A stretch of 24,457 nt of DNA from Bacillota bacterium (lineage in GTDB: Bacteria > Bacillota > Clostridia > Oscillospirales > Ruminococcaceae): NCBI GenBank assembly GCA_023413185.1, contig JAEZQD010000141.1, positions 1 to 24,457 of the forward strand, in the 5' to 3' direction. The translations under genes and the position numbers were made by a program. Every line of letters starts with the position of its first letter. The stretch's first letter is position 1. This document shows positions 1 through 7,354 of this stretch, in pieces. The notes below the pieces were generated by a model that ran no database searches, had not been told where the DNA came from, and saw nothing but the letters and a program-made list of their open reading frames with translations.

Positions 1-2
1 AG

Positions 3-611
3 CAATCCGTCAACGCGTTCGACGAGGTCTTAAAGGCAGCGTCCGATAGGGTGAGTGCGGATGAGCAAAACGCGGGGTGGTCTCTAACGGCGCCGGACGG
101 CTCGGCACGATTTGTTTGGAGTGCCGAGCTTGGCAAAGGTACGCTGTATGATGTGCTGCTTGCGGTTGATGCCACCCCCTTTATCGACGCAGGGCTGGAC
201 ACAAGCAGGCTGCCCAAGAACTACACGGTGGAGGGAGATTCTATCCTGGTCGGAATTTGGCTTGGCGATGATGTAGAAACCCCGACCGAGGGTGAGACAC
301 CGCTTGCTTCGTACCGTCAGATTGTAGATAAACACGCCAGTGTAATCGGCTACCATTCGGCGATGGATCATTACAACGCCGATTTAGGCGGCGGCAATCT
401 GTTTGAATGGGCAAAAGACTTGGCAGTAAACACCGTAGATAACAGCAATCAGGATAAGGACATCGTGTTTGTGCTTAACCCGGAGCCGCTGATTGCGGCG
501 GGCGTTGACCCCCAAAAGGTCGGGGGCTGGGTGTATGCCACAGTGAATATGGGGATGGGAGCAAAGCCCGAACAGGTGTATAAGCTGCTAAAACCCTTCG
601 ACCTGAAATAA
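3..611 (+). CDS. Hypothetical protein, 3' part only (5' end outside window)
   Basis: The reading frame is open from the first full codon of the window to a TAA at 609-611, so this is the C-terminal 202 residues of a longer protein. A GTG at 51 is in frame, but no ribosome binding site precedes it and the upstream residues look coding, so the true start lies outside. I do not recognise the family. The visible part is rich in Gly, Asp and aromatic residues and has no membrane segment. Two stretches resemble each other loosely (around DATPFIDAGLD and LNPEPLIAAGVD), which may be an internal duplication. A strong terminator follows 25 bases after the stop, so it is the last gene of its unit. Function unknown. 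Confidence 0.75.
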   Translation, partial: QSVNAFDEVLKAASDRVSADEQNAGWSLTAPDGSARFVWSAELGKGTLYDVLLAVDATPFIDAGLDTSRLPKNYTVEGDSILVGIWLGDDVETPTEGETPLASYRQIVDKHASVIGYHSAMDHYNADLGGGNLFEWAKDLAVNTVDNSNQDKDIVFVLNPEPLIAAGVDPQKVGGWVYATVNMGMGAKPEQVYKLLKPFDLK

Positions 612-636
612 AATAAGAATATTACCAAACAACCAA

Positions 637-678
637 AAGGGGAACTGCCTATCAACGACAGTTCCCCTTAGCTTTTTC
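637..678 (+). terminator. Rho-independent terminator
   Basis: A perfect 11-bp inverted repeat (637-647 with 659-669, arms AAGGGGAACTG and CAGTTCCCCTT, 11-base loop) is followed by AGCTTTTT. It lies 25 bases after the stop at 611 and ends that transcript. It also faces the end of the minus-strand gene at 725 and could act in both directions, although the minus-side T-run is weaker. Confidence 0.9.
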
Positions 679-724
679 TAGTGCAATTCATTCCTGTTGA
701 AACCGTAAGGAAGAGGGTGAAAAC

Positions 725-1216
725 TTAAAACGCATCCACCTTTTTGTATGTTAACGTGCTTGTCAGCTTAAACTCGCCGTCTATCATTGTCTCGACAATA
801 TGCGTATAGCTGTCGGGCGATATAAGCCTTGCGGTGTGCCGTTCAATCACATCAACCCCGCCCATGCGGTACCGTTCCACCAGCGCAAGAGAGCTGGTCT
901 CTTCAATAAAATCTCCAGACCCCGTCATATGGTTGCCAAAGTTATCATACCACTCAATACGGAATTGTTTCGTTTCGACATCATAGAAGTATATGCCATG
1001 CCCTTTCAGGTCGCCAAATGGGGTGTCTGCGCAAATATCGCAAAGGTAGCAAAAGTCGTCGAGCGCGCTTGAAAAGGTGTTGATGGTTTTACCCATTCCG
1101 CCATCCTTCATCCATGGCATCGGTTCGTGGATGTCGCACGACTCCCACCTACCTGTAAAAACCTCCAGCAGCTTCAGTTTTTCCGAGGGGGAAGGTCGTT
1201 CGTACCATTCGCTCAC
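725..1216 (-). CDS. DUF1579-like protein
   Basis: This gene encodes 163 residues with no signal peptide or membrane segment. The layout resembles the DUF1579 family: an early 'L..FTGRWE' segment, a central 'G.GIYFYDVETKQFRIEWYDNFGNHMTGSGDF' type segment of beta strands, and a C-terminal 'F.LTSTLTYKK' strand. The family has a lipocalin-like beta-barrel look and no established function. The start is GTG (1214-1216): on the minus strand AAGGAGG lies 8 bases upstream. It is monocistronic, pointing away from the esterase gene. A possible promoter lies at 1278-1306. The family call is from pattern memory and not from a search. Confidence 0.8.
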   Translation of the reverse strand: MSEWYERPSPSEKLKLLEVFTGRWESCDIHEPMPWMKDGGMGKTINTFSSALDDFCYLCDICADTPFGDLKGHGIYFYDVETKQFRIEWYDNFGNHMTGSGDFIEETSSLALVERYRMGGVDVIERHTARLISPDSYTHIVETMIDGEFKLTSTLTYKKVDAF

Positions 1217-1277
1217 AAGGGCGCCTCCTTTTGCTTTAAGTTAGTGTTTAAACCAACTTGTTATAATATTTGCCTTA

Positions 1278-1306
1278 ATTATAACACTAGAGAAAACCAA
1301 AAGCAA
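1278..1306 (-). promoter_or_regulatory. Candidate promoter for the DUF1579-like gene, overlapping an AT-rich inverted repeat
   Basis: On the minus strand TTGCTT (1306-1301) and TATAAT (1283-1278) are separated by 17 bases. This gives a perfect -10 but a weak -35 (3 of 6). The -10 sits in one arm of a perfect 8-bp inverted repeat (GTTATAAT 1260-1267, ATTATAAC 1278-1285, 10-base spacer), which may be an operator or simply two facing -10-like elements. The leader to the GTG start would be about 55 bases. Confidence 0.4.
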
Positions 1307-1319
1307 ATAAACCCGTGGA

Positions 1320-1347
1320 TTGATATTCCTAAAATATCCTGTATAAT
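1320..1347 (+). promoter_or_regulatory. SigA-type promoter for the esterase gene
   Basis: TTGATA (1320-1325) and TATAAT (1342-1347) are spaced by 16 bases, matching 5 of 6 and 6 of 6 consensus positions. Transcription would begin near 1354, about 70 bases before the ATG at 1425. The leader carries an AGAGAGGTGA stretch near 1356-1365 that is too far from 1425 to serve it. Confidence 0.55.
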
Positions 1348-1424
1348 CATAGTCAAGAGAGGTGAAGCTCGGTTTTATCCATTGACCAAACGGCAAACAC
1401 GAAGAGTATGACGATATAAACCGA

Positions 1425-2366
1425 ATGAGTATGACATACACCCGTTCTCCCTCAACGAAAATACCCGCGGCAGCTCGTGTAGTGGTTGCCCTGCTGCTCG
1501 CGGGCGCACTGTTTTTTGGCTGCGACAACGGCAACAAAGCTGCCCATGCCTCGGGTTTTGGCGAGCCCTTAGCGCAGTCTCAGGTTATAACCCTGTCGCT
1601 GGAAAGCGAGTATATGGACACACAGGTGCCCTGCCTTGTCTATCTGCCAAAGGGGTACGGCGGCGGGCACAAGTACCCCGTGTGGTACGGTCTGCACGGG
1701 CATGGCTCCAGCCAGACAATGTGGGTGGATAACGGCGTCGCAGAGGCCGCCGATGAACTGATTGACAGCGGCGAAATTGAACCGATTATCATGGTCTTCC
1801 CCCGTGCCCGCGATGCCACGCTCAAAGAGATTGAGCAGGACATAGCAGAGGACGGCAAGCTGGGCGAAGCAAGCATGGATCAGTTTCTTTGCAAGGAGCT
1901 CGTTGTGTACATCGATGCGCACTACGATACCGACGCGTCAGCAAGCAGAAGGTATATCGGGGGCTTTTCGATGGGTGGAATGATTGCCCTGCGCATCGCG
2001 TTTCGCCACACCGAGCTGTTTGGCAAGGTAGGCGGGTACAGCGCGGCGGTGATTTCCAGCGACTATTCGGGCAGACAGCTTGAACAATGGCTGTACCCAT
2101 ACGACAACGTCGAAGAACTTGACGATATCATTCGTTTTGATAAAGAGAAGGGCTTTGACAAGCTGCAGGTGTATCTCGACGCAGGCAACGAGAACGACCC
2201 GTTTTCCACCGGTCTGCAATCCCTGTACGACGCGCTGCAATATCGAGGTATTTCGTCGGAGTTTCGGTTGTGTGAGGGCGGACACACCCTGCAAAAGGAA
2301 AGCATTAAGGATTACCTGAAATTCTACGCAAAGAAGAACATAGACGAAAAGAAGCCAACGACATAG
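1425..2366 (+). CDS. Secreted alpha/beta-hydrolase lipoprotein, esterase D/feruloyl esterase type
   Basis: This is a 313-residue putative esterase of the PF00756-like group, likely hydrolysing ester bonds in carbohydrates or small molecules outside the cell. Residues 19-33 form a hydrophobic signal ending in a lipobox-like L-F-F-G-C, so Cys33 would be lipidated. The catalytic residues are visible: nucleophile Ser182 in G-F-S-M-G-G, an acidic residue near Asp252-Asp258 (LDAGNEND), and His287 in the GGH motif. An oxyanion-hole-like HGHG segment lies at 91-94. The ATG at 1425 has no good ribosome binding site, and ATG 1431 is an in-frame alternative that would change only two residues. The gene has its own promoter candidate and terminator, so it is probably a single-gene unit. 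The substrate cannot be read from the sequence. Confidence 0.85.
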   Translation: MSMTYTRSPSTKIPAAARVVVALLLAGALFFGCDNGNKAAHASGFGEPLAQSQVITLSLESEYMDTQVPCLVYLPKGYGGGHKYPVWYGLHGHGSSQTMWVDNGVAEAADELIDSGEIEPIIMVFPRARDATLKEIEQDIAEDGKLGEASMDQFLCKELVVYIDAHYDTDASASRRYIGGFSMGGMIALRIAFRHTELFGKVGGYSAAVISSDYSGRQLEQWLYPYDNVEELDDIIRFDKEKGFDKLQVYLDAGNENDPFSTGLQSLYDALQYRGISSEFRLCEGGHTLQKESIKDYLKFYAKKNIDEKKPTT

Positions 2367-2473
2367 AAATTCACACCAAGAGCGCCGCCATATGATGAGT
2401 AGATGCACCCCAAAATAGAAAGAATATGTTGACGCGCTTTTGTTGAGAAGGACAGCGGGTCACGAAAAATATG

Positions 2474-2522
2474 GAGAATATCGCAACAATATTCCATGTA
2501 TTGTTACGATATTCCTCTTTTT
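2474..2522 (+). terminator. Rho-independent terminator after the esterase gene
   Basis: The arms 2476-2491 and 2499-2514 pair over 16 positions with one C-A mismatch, around a 7-base loop. CTCTTTTT follows. It lies about 110 bases after the stop at 2366. The bases 2367-2473 hold nothing else that I can identify. Confidence 0.8.
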
Positions 2523-2575
2523 GTATGAAGCTGTTTACAATCTGCAAAACCGCACGGGCGAGGGGCTATAATTTG

Positions 2576-2604
2576 TTGACAAGCAAAAGACGATTACATA
2601 TAAT
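2576..2604 (+). promoter_or_regulatory. Consensus SigA promoter for the PucR genes
   Basis: TTGACA (2576-2581) and TATAAT (2599-2604) are spaced by exactly 17 bases, a perfect match at both hexamers. Transcription should start near 2611, leaving a leader of about 180 bases before the pucR-like ATG at 2793. A promoter this strong suggests either constant regulator supply or a repressor acting nearby. Confidence 0.75.
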
Positions 2605-2792
2605 TTATGTTATTCCATAGTAAAGTGCCATTGTTCTTATGGTTTTTCCGTTTTTGTATAGGTGGATAATTCGGTAAGGCGGTGCGCGGCAGGGGTATAA
2701 TACGAATCTTTGTTAGCAATGCAGACAATGATAAGGGATAAGAGCTGCGCCTGCACCAAGCGGCGCGAAACACGAAATGTGGGTTAAAAAGT
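2605..2792 (+). other. Long untranslated leader of the first PucR gene
   Basis: This stretch has no open frame with a ribosome binding site. It contains another TATAAT (2696-2701) without a -35 partner at the right distance, and a weak CCATA...TATGG pairing followed by T-runs (about 2616-2660) that could be a poor hairpin. I recognise no known riboswitch class. Confidence 0.4.
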
Positions 2793-3983
2793 ATGGCTAC
2801 GGTTGCACAACTTCTTGCTTTGCCAAAACTAAAAGGGTTAAAGATAATTGCGGGCCACAGCGGGTTGGGTCGCAAGGTCAGCTCCGTTACGGTGATGGAG
2901 GTTCCCGATATCCTACAGTGGCTGAAGGGGAACGACTTTCTGATTACCAGCCTTTATTCCGTGCGCGACAGCGTAGAGAGCCAATGCAACCTTATAGAAA
3001 GCCTTGCCAAGGCGTCCTGCTCCTGCATTGCGGTGAAAACTGGACAATATGTTAAGCAGATAGAGCAGCCCCTGTGTGATATGGCGAACCGTTATGGTCT
3101 GCCGATTGTGATTATTCCGTACCGATTTACCTATATCGAGATGATTACCACCATAGCGTCTTACATTTTAGAAGAAAACAACATGGATGCGGTGGTGGGT
3201 AAGTTTGTCAGGGATATCGTGTTTGACACCTACGACGATGCACAGTTAATGGCAGAGCGAGGAAGAATTCTCGGGATTCACCTTCAGGAGCATGCATTTG
3301 CGGTGCTTTCTGTTTCTTTACCTGCCAAGCTGCAGCCCAATGCCCCGGAAGCGAACGAGATGGAACCGGTTATCAGCGACCTTGCCAGGGCTCTTTGCGC
3401 GCATCCGGGTATTTTATACAGCCCCAAAATAGTGACGGATGAAACCCTGTCGCTGCTGCTTGAGGCAGAAAGCATCGAGCGTATAGAGGAGCTCCTGCCG
3501 GCAATTAAAAAAGAGGCGCGGCGCATCCTAAACGCGCACGCTGCCTCCGACTATCTCCGCATTGGCATCGGTACTGCTGGAACGGGGATGGAGGGCATTA
3601 AGAATTCGTTCTTTCATGCTTTGCGCACCATCCGCGCAGGGCAGATCTTCCGACCGGACGAGACGGTGCTCGAGTATCGTGAGATGGAGCTGTACTGTCT
3701 GTTCAATAACGCCATCTACAACAATACAAGGTCGCTTACACAAAGCATACTGGGCAAGATTGACAACAAGGAGATTCTCGACACGCTGATTGCCTACTAT
3801 GAATGCAACGCGAACCTAAATAAAACGGCAGAACGCCTTTTTGCGCACCGCAACACCATTAAATACCGCCTTTCCCGCGTCAAAGAGATCACAGGGCTGG
3901 ATGTGCAGAACATCGACCAGAATTTTCACCTTTATCTTGCGGTGCTCGCCAAGAAGATTCAGGATTCGGGCATGAAAGTTTAA
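2793..3983 (+). CDS. PucR-family transcriptional regulator, full length
   Basis: This 396-residue protein has the full PucR/CdaR architecture. An N-terminal PucR sensor domain spans about 1-125 (VMEVPDILQWLKGNDFLITS and VKTGQYVKQIEQPL are typical), a GGDEF-like CdaR domain about 140-290, and a C-terminal helix-turn-helix about 340-390 (NLNKTAERLFAHRNTIKYRLSRV). PucR in Bacillus controls purine and ureide catabolism; relatives control other nitrogen sources. Here the gene directly precedes a second PucR-like gene and a ureide-type transporter and amidohydrolase cluster on the same strand, so it most likely regulates those. The ATG at 2793 lacks a strong ribosome binding site. The effector is unknown; orotate, dihydroorotate or a ureide are candidates by context. 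Confidence 0.92.
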   Translation: MATVAQLLALPKLKGLKIIAGHSGLGRKVSSVTVMEVPDILQWLKGNDFLITSLYSVRDSVESQCNLIESLAKASCSCIAVKTGQYVKQIEQPLCDMANRYGLPIVIIPYRFTYIEMITTIASYILEENNMDAVVGKFVRDIVFDTYDDAQLMAERGRILGIHLQEHAFAVLSVSLPAKLQPNAPEANEMEPVISDLARALCAHPGILYSPKIVTDETLSLLLEAESIERIEELLPAIKKEARRILNAHAASDYLRIGIGTAGTGMEGIKNSFFHALRTIRAGQIFRPDETVLEYREMELYCLFNNAIYNNTRSLTQSILGKIDNKEILDTLIAYYECNANLNKTAERLFAHRNTIKYRLSRVKEITGLDVQNIDQNFHLYLAVLAKKIQDSGMKV

Positions 3984-4145
3984 TGCGTTTGACGGGCGTA
4001 TCCTGCGTTTTAGTAGTTTTGACAAAAAAATCACAACCATCTTTGTTTATCGGGATATAGTGATTGTTTTATATTTATACTACTATTAAATTAACATAAC
4101 GAAAACAGCAGCCGCTACTTTCGTTTGTTAAGAAAGCAGGCCGAC

Positions 4146-4949
4146 ATGGTAACATACCGTTACGACGATTATGTAAAAAACTTGATTTTTGGCATCTACG
4201 AGGATGAGCTTTTGATGAAGCGCATCGGCACCGAGTTTGGTTTTGACATGGATAACGATGTCTTTGTCATGATGTCGCTTGGTTTTCACGACCAATACAA
4301 CGTTACCGATGAGGAAAAGAAACGCCTGCATGATGCGGGGAAGCACATCGCTTTGTTGTGTTATAAAACGGTGCCGAACTACGACCCCGTCATCCCGTTT
4401 AACAATCAGGTTACCGTTCTGTTGTTTGCCAAAGATGAGCAGCAGATGCGCGCATTGCTTTTATCCGCCGAACAAACTGCACTGGAAGATACAGAGAAGT
4501 ATTTTTCCGTTTGTCCCGTCCGCATCGGCGAAGGCAACATAGGCAGCGGCATACAGGGCATAAAAGAAAGCTACCACCAATCGGTCCGAGCAATCCGTGC
4601 GGGGGCAATCTTTAAGCAGCACCATCGTCTACTGCGTTTTAACAACATGGAGATATACAGCATCCTCGATGAGATTATGCGTGTGCATCGGCACAGCCTG
4701 TTTAAAACGGTACTCAGCCAGCTTACGGCAGCCGAGACCGACACACTGTGCATGTACTATGAATGCAAAGAGGATGTAAGCAAAACCGCCGAACGGCGAG
4801 GTCTTACAACCCAGGCTGTTATGGACGATTTTGCAAGCGTAAAGAGCAAGCTGGGTCTGGATGTGCATGACAGCGAGGATAATTTCAAGCTGCATTTGGT
4901 GATGCTCGCGGTTAAGGCTCAGCGCTATATTGATGAGCGCGGCGTGTGA
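4146..4949 (+). CDS. PucR-like paralog lacking the sensor domain, with an altered HTH
   Basis: This 267-residue protein aligns by eye with residues from about 131 to the end of the preceding PucR protein: shared segments include GSGIQGIKESYHQSVRAIRAGAIF, NNMEIYSI and YYECKEDVSKTAER. The PucR sensor domain is absent. In the C-terminal helix-turn-helix (about 211-233) the recognition helix is strongly changed: the neighbour's basic HRNTIKYRLSRV is replaced by TTQAVMDDFASV, with two Asp and no Arg. DNA binding may be weak or lost. I prefer ATG 4146, which aligns with the neighbour's domain boundary; an in-frame TTG at 4125 would add seven residues. It could act as a heterodimer partner or anti-regulator of the first protein. 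The AT-rich gap 3984-4145 has no clear promoter pair. Confidence 0.85.
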   Translation: MVTYRYDDYVKNLIFGIYEDELLMKRIGTEFGFDMDNDVFVMMSLGFHDQYNVTDEEKKRLHDAGKHIALLCYKTVPNYDPVIPFNNQVTVLLFAKDEQQMRALLLSAEQTALEDTEKYFSVCPVRIGEGNIGSGIQGIKESYHQSVRAIRAGAIFKQHHRLLRFNNMEIYSILDEIMRVHRHSLFKTVLSQLTAAETDTLCMYYECKEDVSKTAERRGLTTQAVMDDFASVKSKLGLDVHDSEDNFKLHLVMLAVKAQRYIDERGV

Positions 4950-4992
4950 TAAAGGGCTTATATTAAACACAAAATTCAATATATTATGTGAC

Positions 4993-5031
4993 AATGAGGT
5001 TGCAGGTAATGGTATTACTTGCAGCCTTATT
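4993..5031 (+). terminator. 17-bp hairpin between the regulator gene and the transporter operon
   Basis: The arms 4993-5009 and 5015-5031 pair over 17 positions, three of them G-U, around the loop TGGTA. The following bases TATATTTT are T-rich but not a clean T-run. It may terminate the regulator transcript, attenuate the downstream operon, or protect the mRNA end. It ends 22 bases before the ribosome binding site of the binding-protein gene. Confidence 0.5.
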
Positions 5032-5068
5032 ATATTTTCAGGACTTACAAAATGAGGAGGAAGAAACA

Positions 5069-6280
5069 TTGAAAAAGAGAATTGGAAGCTTACTACTCGC
5101 GGCAGTTATGGTTTTGGCGCTGCTTGCAGGGTGCGCTACAGCGCCTGCAGCATCGTCCGCTCCGGCTGATTCACAAGGGGATGTGTCGTCGGATTCGTCG
5201 GCGCAGGAACCGGCCGGTTTCACAGGACAGATTAAAATTGGCGTGGTAGCGCCCATCTCAGGCTCGGCTGCAATGGTTGGCGATACACAGATTAAGGGCA
5301 TTGAGCTTGCCGCAAAGCAGATTAATGCGGCTGGCGGCGTTAACGGCAAAGAGATTGTGCTTATAAAAGAAGACGACCAGCAGGACCCCAAAACCGCAGT
5401 ATCCGCTGTAAATAAGCTGGTAAGTGCCGATCAGGTTACCGCCATTATCGGTACGGTAAACAGCTCCTGCACACTGGCTATGATGGATGTTACCGAGAGA
5501 GCGGGCGTTCCGCTGATTACCCCCATCTCCTCGGGTATCAAGGTTACCGATCCCTCCAACAGCTTCATCGCCCGCCTTCAGGCGTCCGATATTCAGCAGG
5601 CAAAGGCGATTACCGAGTATCTGGTTAAAGACCTCGCGCTGACTAAGGTTGCTGTAATATACCAGTCTGATGACTACGGCACAGGCGGCCGTGACGTGGC
5701 ACTCCAGGTGCTCAAAGATAACGGCCTTGAGGCGGTTGCGGTTGAAGCATTCGATCCCGCAGCCACCGACATGAACTCCCAGCTGCTCAAGATTAAAGAA
5801 GCGGGCGCAGAGGCCTTGATTATGTGGACGATGTACACCCCCGCGGCAAACATCGCAAGACAGGCAAAGCAGCTTGGCATGGATGAACTGCTTCTGGTAG
5901 GCGGCGGCGGTCTGACCAACGCAAAGCTGTACGAGCTTGCGGCAGAAGCGGCGATAGGCATCTGCAACACCCAGACCTTCTTCCCCGACAAGACATTGGC
6001 ATCCCCCACAGCCGCAGCGTTCATTGAGGCTTACGAGGCAGAATACGGCGTAATGCCCGACTCCAACGCGGCAATGTCCTACGACTCAATGATGGTTATG
6101 GCACAAGGACTTGCGGCATCCCCCAACCTCGTTAACACCGAGATTATGGCGGGCATCAAGGCGGTAAAGGATTTTGCGCTTGCTACCGGCAACATCACAA
6201 TTGATGAAAACGGCGACGCAAACAGAGCAATTCTCATCATACGTCTGACCGAAGGCGGCAAGTACGAAAAAGTAAAATAG
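5069..6280 (+). CDS. ABC transporter substrate-binding lipoprotein, LivJ/LivK type
   Basis: This 403-residue protein belongs to the type I periplasmic-binding family of branched-chain amino acid and amide transporters. The start is TTG 5069, set by GAGGAGG at 5054-5060 with 8 bases spacing; this gives a proper signal peptide (MKKRIGSLLLAAVMVLALLAGC) with lipidated Cys22. A Ser/Ala-rich linker runs to about 50, then the binding core begins with IKIGVVAPISGSAAMVGDTQIKGIELA. It captures ligand outside the membrane for the permeases encoded downstream. Family members bind amino acids, urea, amides or aromatic acids. Because enzymes for cyclic ureides and dihydroorotate follow, the ligand may be orotate, dihydroorotate, a hydantoin or N-carbamoyl-aspartate; this is inference. 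Confidence 0.93.
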   Translation: MKKRIGSLLLAAVMVLALLAGCATAPAASSAPADSQGDVSSDSSAQEPAGFTGQIKIGVVAPISGSAAMVGDTQIKGIELAAKQINAAGGVNGKEIVLIKEDDQQDPKTAVSAVNKLVSADQVTAIIGTVNSSCTLAMMDVTERAGVPLITPISSGIKVTDPSNSFIARLQASDIQQAKAITEYLVKDLALTKVAVIYQSDDYGTGGRDVALQVLKDNGLEAVAVEAFDPAATDMNSQLLKIKEAGAEALIMWTMYTPAANIARQAKQLGMDELLLVGGGGLTNAKLYELAAEAAIGICNTQTFFPDKTLASPTAAAFIEAYEAEYGVMPDSNAAMSYDSMMVMAQGLAASPNLVNTEIMAGIKAVKDFALATGNITIDENGDANRAILIIRLTEGGKYEKVK

Positions 6281-6312
6281 TCAGCAGCTACCATAAAAGG
6301 CGATCATTCAGG

Positions 6313-6360
6313 GGAAACAGCCCAGACGTATCTTCCATCTTACACAGGGCTGTTTCTCTT
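6313..6360 (+). terminator. Hairpin after the binding-protein gene, probable partial terminator
   Basis: GGAAACAGCCC (6313-6323) pairs with GGGCTGTTTCT (6347-6357), 10 Watson-Crick pairs plus one G-U, around a 23-base loop, followed by a T-rich CTTGAATTATTT. Such a hairpin between binding protein and permease genes commonly lowers expression of the membrane parts or stabilises the upstream message. Confidence 0.65.
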
Positions 6361-6397
6361 GAATTATTTATTCCCAAACAGAAAGGGAGTTGTAACC

Positions 6398-7273
6398 GTG
6401 TATTTTTTACAACAGATTATTCAAGGGGTGTCCCTTGGCAGCATATACGGTCTTGTGGCACTTGGGTATGTGTTGATATGGCAGGCATGGGGTGTGCTCA
6501 ACTTTGCACAGGGCGAGATGTGCTCGGTGGGCGCGTTTGCCATGATGGTACTGCATCTGGAGTGCAATCTCCCAATCTATATTGCGATACCGCTGGCCAT
6601 TTTGATTAGCATGCTGGTCGGTCTTGTCATTGAACTGCTTGCGTTTCGCCCGCTGGTTAAGACAAACGACACCAACAAGCTTATCGCCACCATCGGTGTA
6701 AGCATCTGTATTCGCAATCTGCTGCGCATGATTTTCGGCGCGGACGCGTTTGCGTTCCCCTCCATCTTCGGCGATAAGCCGTTTAAGATAGGGCAACTGA
6801 TTATCGTACCACAGAATATCTGGAACATTGTATTTGGCTTTGGACTGGTACTTCTTTTGACCCTGTTCCTAAAAAAGACCCGCATGGGCAAGGCGATGCG
6901 CGCCGTTGCGCAGGATAGGGAAACCGCAAAGCTGATGGGCATTAATGTGCGCCGTTCGCTTACCGGTACGTTTGTTATCGCCTCCTCTATGGGCGCGATT
7001 GCCGGAATGCTCATTGCCCCCATCTACCTGATGATGGCGTCGATGGGCGGCTCGCTGGGAACCAAGGGCTTTGCTGCAGCCGTGCTCGGAGGCATTGATT
7101 TTGCAAGCGGTGCCATGGTAGGGGGTCTTATTCTCGGTGTTGCGGAGTGTCTTGCCGCGGGCTACGGTTCTTCGGCGTATCAGTCGGCAATTGCCTATAT
7201 CGTTCTATTCCTGGCGCTTGTTCTCAGACCCGGCGGACTGATGAACCGCAAAAAGCATGTGGAGAAGGTCTAG
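6398..7273 (+). CDS. livH: ABC transporter permease, LivH type
   Basis: This 291-residue, strongly hydrophobic permease has the LivH pattern: an opening 'QQIIQGVSLGSIYGLVALGYVLIWQAWGVLNFAQGEM' segment (the NFAQGE motif is characteristic), about eight membrane helices, and the cytoplasmic 'TRMGKAMRAVAQDRETAKLMGINV' loop that contacts the ATPases. I place the start at GTG 6398 because AAAGGGAG lies at 6382-6389, 8 bases upstream, and the length then fits the family; the in-frame extension to 6359 has no ribosome binding site. It would pair with LivM to form the channel of the importer. Confidence 0.92.
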   Translation: MYFLQQIIQGVSLGSIYGLVALGYVLIWQAWGVLNFAQGEMCSVGAFAMMVLHLECNLPIYIAIPLAILISMLVGLVIELLAFRPLVKTNDTNKLIATIGVSICIRNLLRMIFGADAFAFPSIFGDKPFKIGQLIIVPQNIWNIVFGFGLVLLLTLFLKKTRMGKAMRAVAQDRETAKLMGINVRRSLTGTFVIASSMGAIAGMLIAPIYLMMASMGGSLGTKGFAAAVLGGIDFASGAMVGGLILGVAECLAAGYGSSAYQSAIAYIVLFLALVLRPGGLMNRKKHVEKV

Positions 7274-7275
7274 GC

Positions 7276-7319
7276 GTACCCCGTGCCCTTTTAGGGCTTA
7301 AGACATCGCCTTAGGGTAC
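7276..7319 (+). repeat. Nested hairpins between livH and livM
   Basis: An outer GTACCC/GGGTAC pairing (7276-7281 with 7314-7319) encloses a GCCCT-TTT-AGGGC hairpin (7285-7297). No T-run follows, so it is not a typical terminator; it may affect mRNA stability. Confidence 0.35.
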
Positions 7320-7354
7320 TGCCGCACGCCATACGGAAAGGAAGGGTCACACTC

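Noticed and set aside
2562..2701. Two similar GGGG(C)TATAAT stretches (2562-2572 and 2692-2701) as extra promoters
   Set aside because: Neither has a -35 element at 15-19 bases, so only the TTGACA-17-TATAAT pair at 2576-2604 is called.
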